This document shows, piece by piece, positions 48,900-61,085 of a stretch of 64,000 nt of DNA. Made by a program: the position numbers and the translations under genes. The first letter of the stretch is position 1; each line of letters begins with the position of its first letter. This DNA is from Rhizoctonia solani (Eukaryota; Basidiomycota; Agaricomycetes; Cantharellales; Ceratobasidiaceae): positions 1,178,001 through 1,242,000 of the forward strand of contig NC_057374.1 in the NCBI RefSeq assembly GCF_016906535.1. Reading direction: 5' to 3'. Under the pieces are notes generated by a model that saw only the letters and a program-made list of their open reading frames with translations, made no database searches and had not been told where the DNA came from.

Positions 48900-51612
48900 T
48901 CAGCTGACTTCGAGGCGCAGAGCATCATACTGCACATAAATCGATGCCTGGTGACATGTGTTAGAAAATCTCACTTGGAATTCGGGATGCTTCAACTTAC
49001 TGGAAGAACTGCCGTTTCAATATCAGTTGCATTGAAAGGCAAACTCAAAACAATAGAGTTTTTCCCATTATTCAGCCAAGACTCTGGGAATTTCAGCTTT
49101 TCTCCAAGGTTGTAACAGGAAACGGCGGAGCGAACAGCACAGCTACTAGATTGATACCTATACGCAATAACGCATTAATGCAGTGAACTTGGGACCCATT
49201 GATATGATGCTCTTACCAAGGAATATGGAATGGTAGTGGTGCATTCCCATTTACCACCACATTCAAATCGAAGTTGGTATATGGTCCATTATCACTGCAA
49301 ATGTAATTAGTAGTGAATAAAACAAACTAAAATCTAACCAATTCACCATCAGTATTACCACTATTAATAACACATCCTCAGTCAGCCAAGGCCAATCAAA
49401 AGCCCCTGGGCAGGGAAACACTCACCTTGCGGTCTTGGCGCCTGCCAATTGGACCGTAAAAGTCGCGGTCGAGTTAGCCTTTAACTTTTTGCGAGAATAG
49501 TCAAAGTTGATCGTCCAGTTATTCATGTTATCCCAAACCGCGTTCTTCCGAGTATAGCTCGGTCCAAAGACACTCCAGTGAACATAGTTCCAGTCTTTCG
49601 CGATGTCACTCTTCCCAATTGTGAAATTAACGCCATTGGGGAAGTCGGTCGGGAAATCGTGATAGCCCCAGCTAAAACCCAAATTTTAGTCACCCAAGGC
49701 ACAGAGTGGAAGTTTACTGACTATATGCGGTATTCCTCTGGATGGAGTGACTTTTTCGGATCAGTAGTAAACCCATGGCGGAACTCCCCTGATGTCTTGT
49801 CCGGTGTTCCCAAACGCCATAGTTCCGTGCCTGAGGTTTTCGATGAGCAAATTTACCGATACGAAGATAGCAATGATATCCTTACCAGCAGATTCTTCCT
49901 TCCATGTAACCTTTATGGCAGGATTGACGATCCCAGCTTTGACCGTAACGTTGTCCTGAATATACTGTCCGAAAATACCTGAGGCGACGTCAAACTAAAT
50001 GCTTGATCGTGGAGCATTGTAACCTACCGTCCGCATAAACCGTTAGCCGATAATTGCCCGCCTTTACTCGAGGATCGAAATGGCCCATCTGGTTTAATGT
50101 CGCCCCAATATTGAAGTGCTTTCGTGTCAACTTCGTTAGCCTGGAAGTCGTAGCCGCTAACGCTAAGCACAGCAATTGGCCTTTTCGCGCCCTTGGGAAG
50201 GTTGATTTTCGCTGGAATGTACCACGGCCAGAAGTGGTGACGTAGTTGGGTACGTGCGATGCAATGTCATCGTAAAATGCAGCATTCCAGGTAGGATCCG
50301 CAAGCTTCTCAGCATCAGCTCGAAGGGTTGAAAGACTAGTACGCGAATCAAGCTGGTCGTTTGTGAAGAATCAAGTAAAAGCATACCTTGCTCCCTTTCC
50401 AGAGTTGAAATGATAGTAAAAGGGCCCATAGTACGATCAATCCGTCTGTAATATATGTTAGTATTTCAATATTCCTAAGATATGGGAATGGATTCATACG
50501 GGTAATGTTGGGAGTGCTGGCCAATAGTTTGATCAAATGGCATTGAACAACTATCTGACTTACCCATCTCCGTGATGATTGGAAACAATGTAATTATACG
50601 TGATCCATCCACGGTTAAATCGGTATGAATCGGGCCTCCAAAGTAGGTATCCCGGGTGTTCATCACGAGCCAAGCTCCGTAAGCAGTTCCATTCGACGTG
50701 GAACCATCAGCGTATAAGCCGTGAGCCTTGTGGTCGCGCCAGCTAAATGCGCGATCAGAGCCAATTGCGTACCAATTCATTCGATACTTACGTATCCGCA
50801 AACGTATACTTTGTGAAGTAGTCAGCAACTTGCTGAACGTAAGGATCATTCGGAGTATTGCCAAGGTACCACTGAAAGCGATATTAGCCATGTTTACGGT
50901 GATATTCAAAAAGTGAAAAACCTACGTAGCATCCTGGGCAACTACCTGAGAAGCTACTGCAGCCTTGGACGGCAAAGGCCCCCACTGCTTCTGATTGGTG
51001 GATAAATGTGTCCAAAGAGGTGTGTTTGGGCGGAAAAGTGTGCGTAGCTCCTGTAGGTTGCGCAAGAATGGCACCTGAAAGCAGAGTAAGTAGTGGTACC
51101 CAGCCGAATGACAGCTGCTTACTGATTCGTTGAAGTAGGCCGTTCTTGTGAACGCATGAAGGCCTGTTTCTCCTTCTCGCAGGAACCAGAGTTGTTCAAA
51201 GACTTGTCCGGTAGGTTTATAATTCTCTCTTAAAGCAATACCACCCCATTTGGTTCCGGTTGAATCTGTCCCATTGAGGAGCTCGAGGGTTGGCGAGGAG
51301 CTTCCTGGTACGTAGAAACCGGATGGTGTGCAGTAGCAATCGAGATATAGACCTTGACCTGGACCAAGCAAGGATGTGCCATCGAGAGTTACCTCGGTGA
51401 TCTTACCGCCTGGTTTAGCAACACTGTCATTTCAAGCGGTATCAATATAGTCTCAGAGCTGGATAGGCTGGAATATTCGTGACTTACACAGCCTTGAGAC
51501 GTTCGTTCTGCAAGGTATACGTCGTCGATGTCTCACTCAACGTCAGTGTCGCAGCTGCCTGCCACGCAAGTGGGAACAGAGCCAATAAACTGGACTTGAA
51601 GTGGGGCCCCAT
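48900..51612 (-). CDS. Rhamnogalacturonate lyase, PL4 family, copy A
   Basis: ATG at 51612-51610 (MGPHFKSSLLALFPLAWQAA), stop TGA at 48902-48900. It cleaves the rhamnogalacturonan I backbone of pectin by beta-elimination. Signal peptide, then catalytic beta-sandwich (GLYLDCYCTPSGFYVPGSS, WGGIALRENYKPTGQVFEQLW, HAFTRTAYFNES, LRTLFRPNTPLWTHLSTN), DTWRDHKAHGLYADG, then a fibronectin-like domain and a carbohydrate-binding-like C-domain (YHDFPTDFPNGVNFTIGKSD, DWNYVHWSVFGPSYTRKNAV). Two T-run contractions at 50417-50421 and 50438-50441 shift DGFDRT and MGPFYYHFNSGKG; the paralogous copy B has the runs intact. Roughly 15 exons, similar exon plan to copy B. Confidence 0.93.
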
Positions 51613-52191
51613 GTCGGTTTGAGCTCAAAGATACGGTATCTCCGTGGGCCGTACGCCTTAAATACGTCCAGCCTATGAATCCGCGCTGGGTATTATGCCG
51701 AGGGTCATCTTGAGTGCCATGTAAACTCCGGATTAATAACCTTTTGGGGCGAAGAAGCAGCTTTGTATGCATTTAAGGATCAGAGAAGGGCGCGCGGGCC
51801 GTCAAAATAACATACTTCGGTCCGGGAAGGCACCAGCATTGGGAAGGGATCATCATGTGGTTGGGAGATTTGACTTTACGGCATCACGTGAGCCAGGGGC
51901 AAGACAAAAAAATGGATAATTAATTTGCTGCGGGTAACTGGATGCGCAAATCTTTGGGCCATCCTTGAGGAATGTTCTGTAGATATAGGAAACTAAGAGC
52001 GGGTCACAATATGCGAATTGGTACTCGGTTGTTTGATATTTGTAAAATTTTGATTGAAATATTTGCTACAAACAACGCTTTAAGATGTTGGTTAGGAAGA
52101 GGCGCAAGGGGCTACAACTGTCAACGCACAGAGTTCCTGAACTACTAGCAGGTCCTTTCTTCAGCTTGACCACTGTTCTCGCCGATTTCTT
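51613..52191. other. Intergenic, lyase A promoter and bL35m 3' end
   Basis: Upstream region of the lyase with the CACGTG box, then the 3' end of bL35m. No other gene seen. Confidence 0.4.
51885..51890. promoter_or_regulatory. CACGTG box upstream of lyase copy A
   Basis: Perfect palindrome 273 bases before the ATG in TCACGTGA context. Confidence 0.35.
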
Positions 52192-52536
52192 CTATGAACC
52201 TGGCAGAAGTCTTCGGAGATGCTTGGCTTGTGTCCTAGTCGATATGACCGTCCCACCCAGTGCGTTGATTTTTGAGGCAGGCATATGTGTATTAAGATGC
52301 CTTTTCCCACATTTTCCCTAGTTGATTTGTGCTCATACTCAATATCCAACGATGGTCGCATACATAGACGAAACACATACCCGTTTAAACATTCCATTCG
52401 CGATTGTCGACCACCTCTTCTTTGTGCCCGTATGAGTCTTGAGTTTATAGCCGGCAAGGTTTACTGGAGTACTAGAGAAAGACCTGACATTTCCAGCTAT
52501 CGAAAACAAAGACCGAGTTAGGCTGAACAAGGACAT
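52192..52536 (-). CDS. Mitochondrial large-subunit ribosomal protein bL35m
   Basis: ATG at 52536-52534, stop TAG at 52194-52192. Exon 1 encodes a mitochondrial presequence (MSLFSLTRSLFSIAGNVRSF) and the start of the L35 fold (KLKTHTGTKKRWSTIANGMFKR). The intron has GTATGT and ...CTAG; exon 2 continues GKCGKRHLNTHMPASKIN, ALGGT and ends TQAKHLRRLLPGS. KTHKGAKKRWK-type basic motif and the RRLLP end are family hallmarks. About 95 residues. It is easily missed, being small and split. It is divergent to UFD2 with 132 bases between. Confidence 0.85.
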
Positions 52537-52668
52537 TTCCTGGTGGGAGAGTGGAGGTCACCACAAGCGCCGAAGCACGTCTCAGGGCATGTATTACGCG
52601 AGAATCGCCCCTTCGACGCGTACTTGCACCACCGCAAGCCTGTCGTCACGTATCCCAACTAGAAGATT
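52537..52668. promoter_or_regulatory. Shared promoter, bL35m and UFD2
   Basis: 132 bases between divergent ATGs. No clear TATA box. Confidence 0.45.
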
Positions 52669-55600
52669 ATGTCTGCTCCGCTGAATACACCACAAGAAGA
52701 TGCTGAACGAGTGTGTGACATGGACGCGCGTATATCTCGCAAAATACTAAATTTATTTGTTTAGATTCGCTTGAAACGCCTTGCTCGACTTGGCGGTGGC
52801 GGACAAGCATCGCCAGCCGCTTCGGGTTCCACGAGTACACCGGCCACACCACCGGCCGCTCCCAAACCTGTCATTGCTCATACTCCTGTCACTGCTTTAC
52901 CTAAGCCTAAACCTATTGTCAAGCCCGCCGCTCCTGCCTCACCCGCCCCCGAACCTGCCAAGCCATCGCCAGTTAAACAATCGCAACCGGTCCCACTAAA
53001 TTTCCCTCAATGGGAATCTGAAACACTAGGGAAAGTATTCAATGTTACGTTGGATGTAGCCTGTGCCCATAGCCGCCCTATTCCCCAGCGCTAACAATTT
53101 GGGCAGAGAGAGCAGGCAGAAAAGTCAGGATGGACTATTACATGGCTTCGCGGTGTGCGAAACGAACTACTAGAGGAGGATCCAGGTACGATACTCGACA
53201 CCAGCCCCGCATTAATATAAACGTTTTTGACAGCCCGTCCTCAACCGATCCCTTTGGAGGCCGACCTCGCAGACAGGCTGATAATCGACCGACTCAGTCT
53301 CGACCCGCGTAGTCCGACTGATGATCCCGAACTTCTTACTGTCCTAGTGGGTTACCCCCACTGGAAACCTCGTTGGGATACCTTGTAGGATGCTGGAAGA
53401 GGATACACACTATACGAACCCAACTTTCACGGAGACCCCCACCTTTAGCTGATTTGCAGCGAGCAACGCAAATACTCGATAAGTTGCGCGAGCTCGTCGT
53501 ATCCTATGCTGGTTTCACGCTACAAGATCCCGGCATGTTCCCTCAACCCGAGGGTGTGGTCCTTGGGGCCCAGGAGCTTCTTCCCAGCCTTCTAAGCCTC
53601 AGTTCTGCGCCACTTAATGCCGGGTCGACAGAGCTTGGTCTCGGTGCTGGAGACGTGGAGGCTTTTATAGGAGATCTTGCCAAAAGATTTGCTGATGATG
53701 GGATGGATGAAATCTTTGGACCTATAATCACCATGGTCATCGGCGCACTACCTGCTGAAGGTTTGGGGAGCGGGGGATCAGAGTGGAGGGCCGTAGTAGG
53801 TGCCTTGGAAGCTCTTGTTTCCGATAAAAATGTAGCAATGGCGGTAAGTCGACTCGCCAAGGTGACATGAGCCTTGCTTATTCTGTCCAGTTCCCTCGGC
53901 TGCCAAATTGGTTACCTGAGCATGTAACTCCCCATGAGGTCGAGTTTGCCTCTTTGTTGGGACCCTTGGCCCGCATGGGTATATTTGGCCGGGAATGGGT
54001 TAGTAGACTTGTTCTGATTCGGGTAATATAAGCTGACGGTCATATTTGTACCGGCGTAATAGCCCGCTCTCGCCCAATCCTATTACCCAGAGCCAGATAA
54101 GCGAACATCTCAAAATGCAGAGGCCGTGGATACTACGTTGCGTGCGACCCTAGTTAACCTCCAGGTGAATTTTTGGGCTATTTATACTTACAGGGCAAGC
54201 ACTTACATTAAACCTCTCAGCAATCCCTTTTCCTCGTCTTCAATGCAATTGTCCGCGCATCGGCAGATTCTCGAGAAAGGGTGCTCAAATACTTTTCGAC
54301 GGTGCTAAATATCAATGTGAAAAGGGCTGGTGCTCACGTGAGTTTACCTATGAGTTTCTGGTAGCATGCGTTTGAGCAGTCCCTTCAGGTTGACCCGCGT
54401 ACGGTTGCATCGGATGCGTTTATGATCAACTTGCAAGCAGCTCTACTCAGATTTGCGGAACCATTCTTGGATGCCAAGTACAGCAAAGTAATAACACAAA
54501 CTCTAGTGCATAAATATATTCTAACTCCTCTGCCCCTAGATCGACCGTATTGATGCTAAATACTTCGCTATGACCACCCGTATCAATCTTGCCGAAGAAA
54601 CTAGGTTAAAGGCAACAGCAGAGGAAGTAAACGCATGGGAGCAACGCGTGGCCCAGAATGGAGGTGAGGGTGTCTCGCCTCAATCACACGCAGTGACTTA
54701 TTTGTACGGTCTAGTCACTCCACAAAACTTCATCTCGGATATATTTTTCCTGTGTGCCGGCTACAACCACCTTGGAATCATCCGTACTATTGCTACTCAT
54801 GGAGAAATCCTCAAGCACCTGGGCGAGATTGACAAGTGGCTTGAAACGGCCGAAGCAGCAGAAGTCCCTCCAGGGCCGCAACAGACCCTCCATCAAGCAC
54901 GGATCGAGCGTGTCAAGGTACGATATTCCAGGGGCCTTGAGAATCGGAGTTGACCTACAATCGCGTTCAGGCTGACAAAACAAAATTCCAACGAGAGCTA
55001 CTCACTTATGAAGTCCAACTGCAAGACCCAGAAATTACCCAACGTAATCTTGCATTCACTAACTTCATGATGGTTTGGATATTAAGAATGGTCGACCCTA
55101 CGCACCAATACCCGAGCAAACCCATGACGTGCGTATTTAGCATCTGCTCGTGGGTAGTAACTAACGCAGTGCATATAGTCTGCCCTTGCCGAACAAGTTC
55201 CCGATGAGTTCCGCATACTACCAGAGTATTTCGTCGAAGATGTAGTAGATTATTATATCTACATCATGAAGTGAGTTCTATCAGTAGGAGAAAGATTCGA
55301 GATATTCACCGCTCGATTACAGGTATCGCTCTGATTTACTCGATACCACACTGAGGACGGAATTCTTAGTATTTGCCCTGACGTTCTTATCATCTACATG
55401 GTATATTAAGAATCCGTTCCTGAAATCCAAGATACTCCAGGTTGGTACATGCCGCCAAATTTGGCGGGAAAGCTAACTCAGGCATTGGATCAGGGCTTAT
55501 TCTACGGATCCATACATATTGGGCGTGAGCGTGATGGTCTGCTTGGAGCACTCTTCAATAGCCACCCGTTGGCTCTGCAACATCTGTTCCCGTCATTAAT

Positions 55601-56944
55601 GTGGTTCTACGTTGGTGAGTCTCCGAACTGCTTGGTGATACGACCATAATTAACAAAGCGATTAGAGGTGGAGCAAACTGGTGCAAGCACTCAGTTTTAT
55701 GACAAATTTGAGTCTAGGTATGAAAACCGAGTCAAGTGTCGGCTGTGATTGCCTCTAATACTCAGGCTGCAGACGCAACATTGCATACATTCTCCGAGGG
55801 ATATGGAATAATCCAAACCATCGTGATACTCTCCTCAAAGCAGCCGAGTGAGCTTTACATACCCCCTTGCCTTGGTCTGGCCTATTGACCTGTCCCGTCT
55901 AATATAGGGGTTCGGACAAGTTCGTCCGCTTCGCGAACTTACTTATGAACGATGCTACATACCTGCTCGACGAACTTCTCACCAAATTGGCCGCTATCAA
56001 GCAGCTTCAGCAGTTGATGGCAAATAAGGAACAATGGGATGCGCTCCCTGCAGAAGAACGCCGAGAAAAGGAGAAAAACTTCCGCCAATACGAAGGGATG
56101 GCTGCTTCGTATGCTACGCTAGGAAAATCCACCGTTGGGCTTCTTCGTGACTTTACCAAGGAGACTAAAGCAGCGTTCTTGAGGCCTGAAATCGTAGATC
56201 GTCTGGCTGCTATGTTGTCGTACAACATCGACATGCTTTGTGGGCCACGCTGTTCATCGCTACACGTGAAGGACATGGAGAAGTATCGATTCCAGCCACG
56301 CGCTCTCTTGGGCGAAATCTTCCAAATCTTCCTAAATCTGTCGGGAGAGGCACCTTTCATCCAAGCCGTTGCGAGCGAAGGACGCAGCTACAAAAAGGAG
56401 GTGTTCTTAAACGCGGCTGGGATCGTTCGCAAGCATAGTATCAAATCCGAAACGGAAATCGAGAAATTTGTGGCGTTCATTCAGAACGTAGAGGAGGCTA
56501 AGGTTTTGATAGAGCAGGAAGATGACTTGGGCGACGCTCCTGACGAATTCATGGGTAAGTGTCAAACTATGGGTCGCTGCGACCGATATACTTAAAACGT
56601 CGATTATTGCAGATCCGCTCATGTATACTCTCATGCGCGATCCGGTCATTCTCCCGTCTTCGAAGGCCACTGTGGACCGCTCTACTATCAAGGCCCACTT
56701 GCTATCTGACACGACGGATCCTTTCAACAGGTCGCCACTGAAGATCGAGGAGGTTGTACCAGGTATGTCTTCGCGATTGAAATCAAGATTTATCCTAACT
56801 CGATGGTATCTATCAGACGTGGAGTTAAAGGCAAAGATCGAAACTTGGCTTGCAGAGAGGCGTGATGGCAGACTCAAGGAAGCCCTAGAGAATGCTGCCG
56901 TGGGGACAAGCGAGATTCCGATGGAGGTTGACGAGGCTACATAA
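52669..56944 (+). CDS. UFD2: Ubiquitin conjugation factor E4 (Ufd2), U-box protein
   Basis: ATG at 52669 ([20 protein letters not shown]), stop TAA at 56942-56944; about 1,100 residues in some 20 exons. Ufd2 elongates ubiquitin chains and works with Cdc48. Order: Pro-rich N-terminus, Ufd2 core ([150 protein letters not shown]), then the U-box ([25 protein letters not shown]) at the end. One apparent base gap near 53344-53350 shifts LTVL to GLPPLETS. It sits between the two rhamnogalacturonate lyases. Confidence 0.94.
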
Positions 56945-57075
56945 GATTTTATCTGTTATTTTTCTTTCATGTATTATTCCGCAGTAAACCCTAATATTTA
57001 GACTGAATGTTTTAGCAAACGAGCGGTGCAAGTCGTGATAAAATACTGGGATAGGTGTCAACGTTAACATTTTGG

Positions 57076-59886
57076 CTAATCTAACTCCATCCTCAAGGCG
57101 TCGTACTGGACATAGACTGCATTCTTATTGAATGGCAATGAAAGTATGACCTTGTTCCAGCCCTCCTTCAGCCAACTTCCAGGAAATGGAAGCTTCTTAG
57201 CAATATTGTAGCACGATATACCTGAACGAACCGCACAGCTACTCGATTGATACCTGGACCGATTATGAGCGTTACATCAATATGGACGTAAAGTACTCCT
57301 ACCATAGGACATCAAATTTCAGTGGTCCGTGGTCATTTATATAGGCTTGCAGTGTAAAGTTGCTCAGAGAACCACTGGGTACTATACATTTGAGGTAGGT
57401 TATTGAAAGTCAAGAATGTGCCACCAGTGCGTAGAGCTCACCATCTGTGTTTCCGCTGAGTAACTTGGTTAGTTTGTTTCTGGTACGCTTAAATAGACTA
57501 CCTATCACCTGGAAGACTTTGCCCCAGCAAGTTGTATAGTGAGTGTTCCGGTCGATCTCGTGTCAATTAGATCAATGTGCTCGAAATTAATTGTCCAATT
57601 GTTCATGTTGGTGCTAACAGCTCCCGTCCTAGTATACGAGGGTCCGAATACGCTCCAATGAACATAGTTCCAGTCTTGGGCGACATCGGATTCCCCGACG
57701 GTATAATTGATACCATTAGGGAAGTCGGTTGGAAAGTCCCACCTGGCAGCCAAATATCAATCTTATTTCAAGCACACCCTTCGGTACTTACTGTCCCCAG
57801 CTAATAAAAACCAGTCAGCATCATTGATTTGTGCAACCCTGATAATGCTCACTATATGCGGTATTCTTGCGGGTGTAGCGGATGAGAAGGGTCTCCTGCA
57901 AAACCATGTCGGAATTCTCCTGCTGTCTTATCGGGACTCCCTATCCTCCAAAGCTCCTTGCCTGTCCGCCACGGTATCAACGTCGCTTTATTGATACTGA
58001 ATCCACTATTTGATCACTTACCCGCTGACTCTGGTGTCCATTTAGCTTCGTGATTTGTAATCTTTCCTGCTATTATCACAATGCCGTCCTCTTCGTACTG
58101 GCCAAAGATACCTAAGAAAGGCCGTTAAAACTACCTGCGTATAATTTAAAACCAGCTTACCATCGGCGTATATTGTAAGCCTGTAAACTCCCTCCTTCAC
58201 TCGTGGAATGGTAAGGATCCCAGCATCTGACACGTCACCCCAGTACTGATATGCGGTGGTATCCTGCGCGTTATCCTGCGGGTCGAGGCCATCTACACTA
58301 AGGATAGCAATGGGTCTTTTTGCTCCCGTGGGTACATTGACGGAAAGAGAAAAGGTACCCCGGTGAGATGTGGCCACGTAGTTAGGCACAGAGGAAGCAA
58401 TCGAGTCATAGAACTCGGCGTTCCATTCAGGATCGGCGTACTTTTCAGCGTCATCTCGAAGAGCGTTGAGCCTACAATAGAATAATGCGTCTGTTTGTTG
58501 CAATTTTCGTATGCTACAATGCATACATACGATTCGTTTTCGCCAGAATTGAAGTAATAGAAGAATGGTCCGAAAGTACGGTCAAATCCATCTGAGAGCG
58601 ATTAGTGGATACGTGCGCATTAGAACTTAAGATACAGAGAGTAACGTACGAGTAATGTTAGGTGCACTACCGCATGAAGTTGGTCAGTAAGACTTCTTTG
58701 TTTCAACTAAATTATGCATACGTATCACCATGGTGATTGGAGACAATCTATATAAGATTATCATAGGCATGACATCGTGAGTGGTGCTTTATAATGCACC
58801 CACGTAGTTATAAGTTATTCCATCTACAGTCAAGTCACTGTGAACGGGTCCTCCAAAGTACCTATACATCTTCACATTATTATTATTGTTATTCCTACGA
58901 TGGCTAGCAAGTATCACTTACGTATCTCTTGTGTTCATTACAAGCCAAGCTCCATAGGTCGTACCGTTAGAAGTGGACCCATCTGCATATAGCCCATGTG
59001 CCTTGTGATCGCGCCAGCTAGCGAGACAAGACATCAAAATCAAACAGACTAGATGATTATTTTGATTTAACACCCACGTATCCGCGAAAGTGTACTTTGT
59101 GAAGTAATCCGCTTCTTGTTGAACATAAGAATCATTGGGTGTATTCCCGAGATACCACCTGGTGGGCCAGTTGGGTCATGGTTTTGCTAAAAATAGAGCG
59201 AATGACATCACTAACGTCGCATCTTGCACTACAACCTCTTTGGAAACAGCTTCCGCAGACGGTAGTGGTGCCCAGTGTTGACGGTTTGTTGATATATGCG
59301 TCCACAGGTTTGAGGTCGGGCGGAATAATGTTCTGAGTTCACCGAGGTCGCGAAGGAATGGGGTCTGACAAATTAAGCAGATATTTGGTACATATTTCAT
59401 GGCGGAACATACTGTTTCATTATAATAGGCTACCCGGCTGAATGAGTGTAGCCCAGCTTCTCCATCCCTGAGGAACCAGTACTGTTCAAATAGCTGACCA
59501 GTTGCTGGGTATGTGTCCTGAAGTACTAGGCCACCCCAAGGAGTCCCAGTAGAGTCCGTACCACTAAGTGACTTGACTTTCGGGTTCGACGATCCGGGTG
59601 TATAGAATCCTGCGGGAGTGCAGTAACAGTCCAAATAAAGGCCCTTGCCGGTTCCTAGGAGACTCCTCCCATCAAGCGACAGACTCACAATATTGCCGGA
59701 TGATTTGAGCATGCTGAATATTTTCGGAATAACTTAGCGATGTTCTGCGGGGCTACTGGCATCGTACCTAGCGGAAAGCCTGTCATTGCTAATCTCGAAC
59801 GACGTGGATGTTTCCTTAACAGACAACGCCGTAATAGCCCTCGGTAAGGAACATAAGGTGACTGTGACAGGCAAGACCCAGAACAT
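57076..59886 (-). CDS. Rhamnogalacturonate lyase, PL4 family, copy B
   Basis: ATG at 59886-59884 begins a signal peptide (MFWVLPVTVTLCSLPRAITA), then LSVKETSTSFEISNDRLSA and, across an intron, NIVSLSLDGRSLLGTGKGLY. Stop TAG at 57078-57076. Same domain plan as copy A: LDCYCTPAGFYTPGSSNPK, WGGLVLQDTYPATGQLFEQYW, FLRDLGELRTLFRPTSNLW, WRDHKAHGLYADGSTS, DGFDRTFGPFFYYFNSGE, KELWRIGSPDKTAGEFRHG, YWGQWDFPTDFPNGINYTVG, DWNYVHWSVFGPSYTRTGAV, CYNIAKKLPFPGSWLKEGWN and the end YVQYDALRMEL. No frame break found, so it serves as a control for copy A. Copies differ at many residues, so duplication is not recent. Tail-to-tail with UFD2, 131 bases between stops. Confidence 0.93.
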
Positions 59887-60385
59887 GACAGTCGCAGAGG
59901 GGCTCATTCATGCATATGGGCACTATTCTGGTGCGCCTCTGGATTTTATAATAAGTCGTAACCACTCGGAGCGAAATGAACGAGGAATTCCCAAGAACGC
60001 GACTCCTTAGCGAACTTAGGCATAATTCCGTATGGTTCAGGTCTTATGATAGCCCAGATAAGACAGTGATTCGTAGCGCACGAGCACGCAATCCCATTTT
60101 GGGTATCAAGAACCGGGTATTTATGCACGGGCGGGCCGCGACGGAGATCCAGCTTTAGCCAGCCATATAACTCCGATCAGAATCAAGACGCTAGCGCTAT
60201 AGACGCTCAATTGATGATACATGTGTATTATACAAGTAGGTCCACGTTAACGGCCTAGAGAATAATTAGCACTAATCAATAGTGCTGTGGCTGTCATAAA
60301 ATGCAGTTAATAGTGTAACATGTAACACGATGATCAATGCTCATTTCATTTCACTTTTCGGAAGACACCTTTCATAAACCACGAC
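59887..60385. other. Divergent intergenic region, lyase B and COX20
   Basis: Holds both promoters. GC-poor; repeated TGTAACA/TGTTACA-like pieces near 60315-60330. No gene seen. Confidence 0.4.
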
Positions 60386-60961
60386 ATGTCCAAAACTATA
60401 GATCCAAACCAAGGGGACGCAGATGGAACTGTGACGACTCCAGGAACTGGAACTTCGCGTACACTTGAAGCATTAAAGGTGCGCATCATTCCGCGTTCTC
60501 CGATAAAGTGTTTATCTAATTTGGATTTGGAAGAAAGCGGATTGACCCAGTGCAGGATTTTAAGCGTATTCCGTCCATGCCATGTGCTAGAGAAAGTTTG
60601 CTGTATGGTATTGGAACAGGTGCAGGCATTGGAGGGATTAGGTTCATTTCCAGTCGTAGTAAGTAGACGGCATTCACGTGCCTAACCTTCGAATTGACCC
60701 TAATCGACAGGTATTTTGACAAGCTGTCATTGGGCGGTCGGAACCTTCGTCCTGGTCTCTTCGTTTTCATGGTAAGTTCTTTATGCAACAATCTCACGCT
60801 CTAATGTCTTAGTGTATAGGTATACATGTCGTTCTGCCCTGTCGAAGGAGCAAAGGGTAATGAGAACAATTGCAGAACGCTATCCAGAGCGGAACGCCAA
60901 AAAGCTCAAACGGAGGGACAACTTAAATCCTCCTTCTGAAGCCTCGACAAGTAGCTCGTAA
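60386..60961 (+). CDS. COX20: Cytochrome oxidase assembly factor Cox20
   Basis: ATG at 60386 (MSKTIDPNQGDADGTVTTPG), stop TAA at 60959-60961, four exons, about 130 residues. Cox20 is a chaperone of the mtDNA-encoded Cox2 in the inner membrane. Family signature: DFKRIPSMPCARESLLYGIG, the first membrane helix (GTGAGIGGIRFIS), then SCHWAVGTFVLVSSFSW (second helix) and YTCRSALSKEQ. The PCAR motif and the W-x-C-R motif are the best marks of this family. The tail is basic. Start chosen as first ATG of the frame; the N-terminus is variable in the family. Confidence 0.88.
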
Positions 60962-61085
60962 ACACTATGTTATTATCCGAAATCCCTGGAATGAATTACA
61001 CCACAACATCTTACGTATATGCACCCATTTCCCTATCTAATACCCTTGCCACACTTCCTTTCTCCATTTTTCGACTAATACGGGG

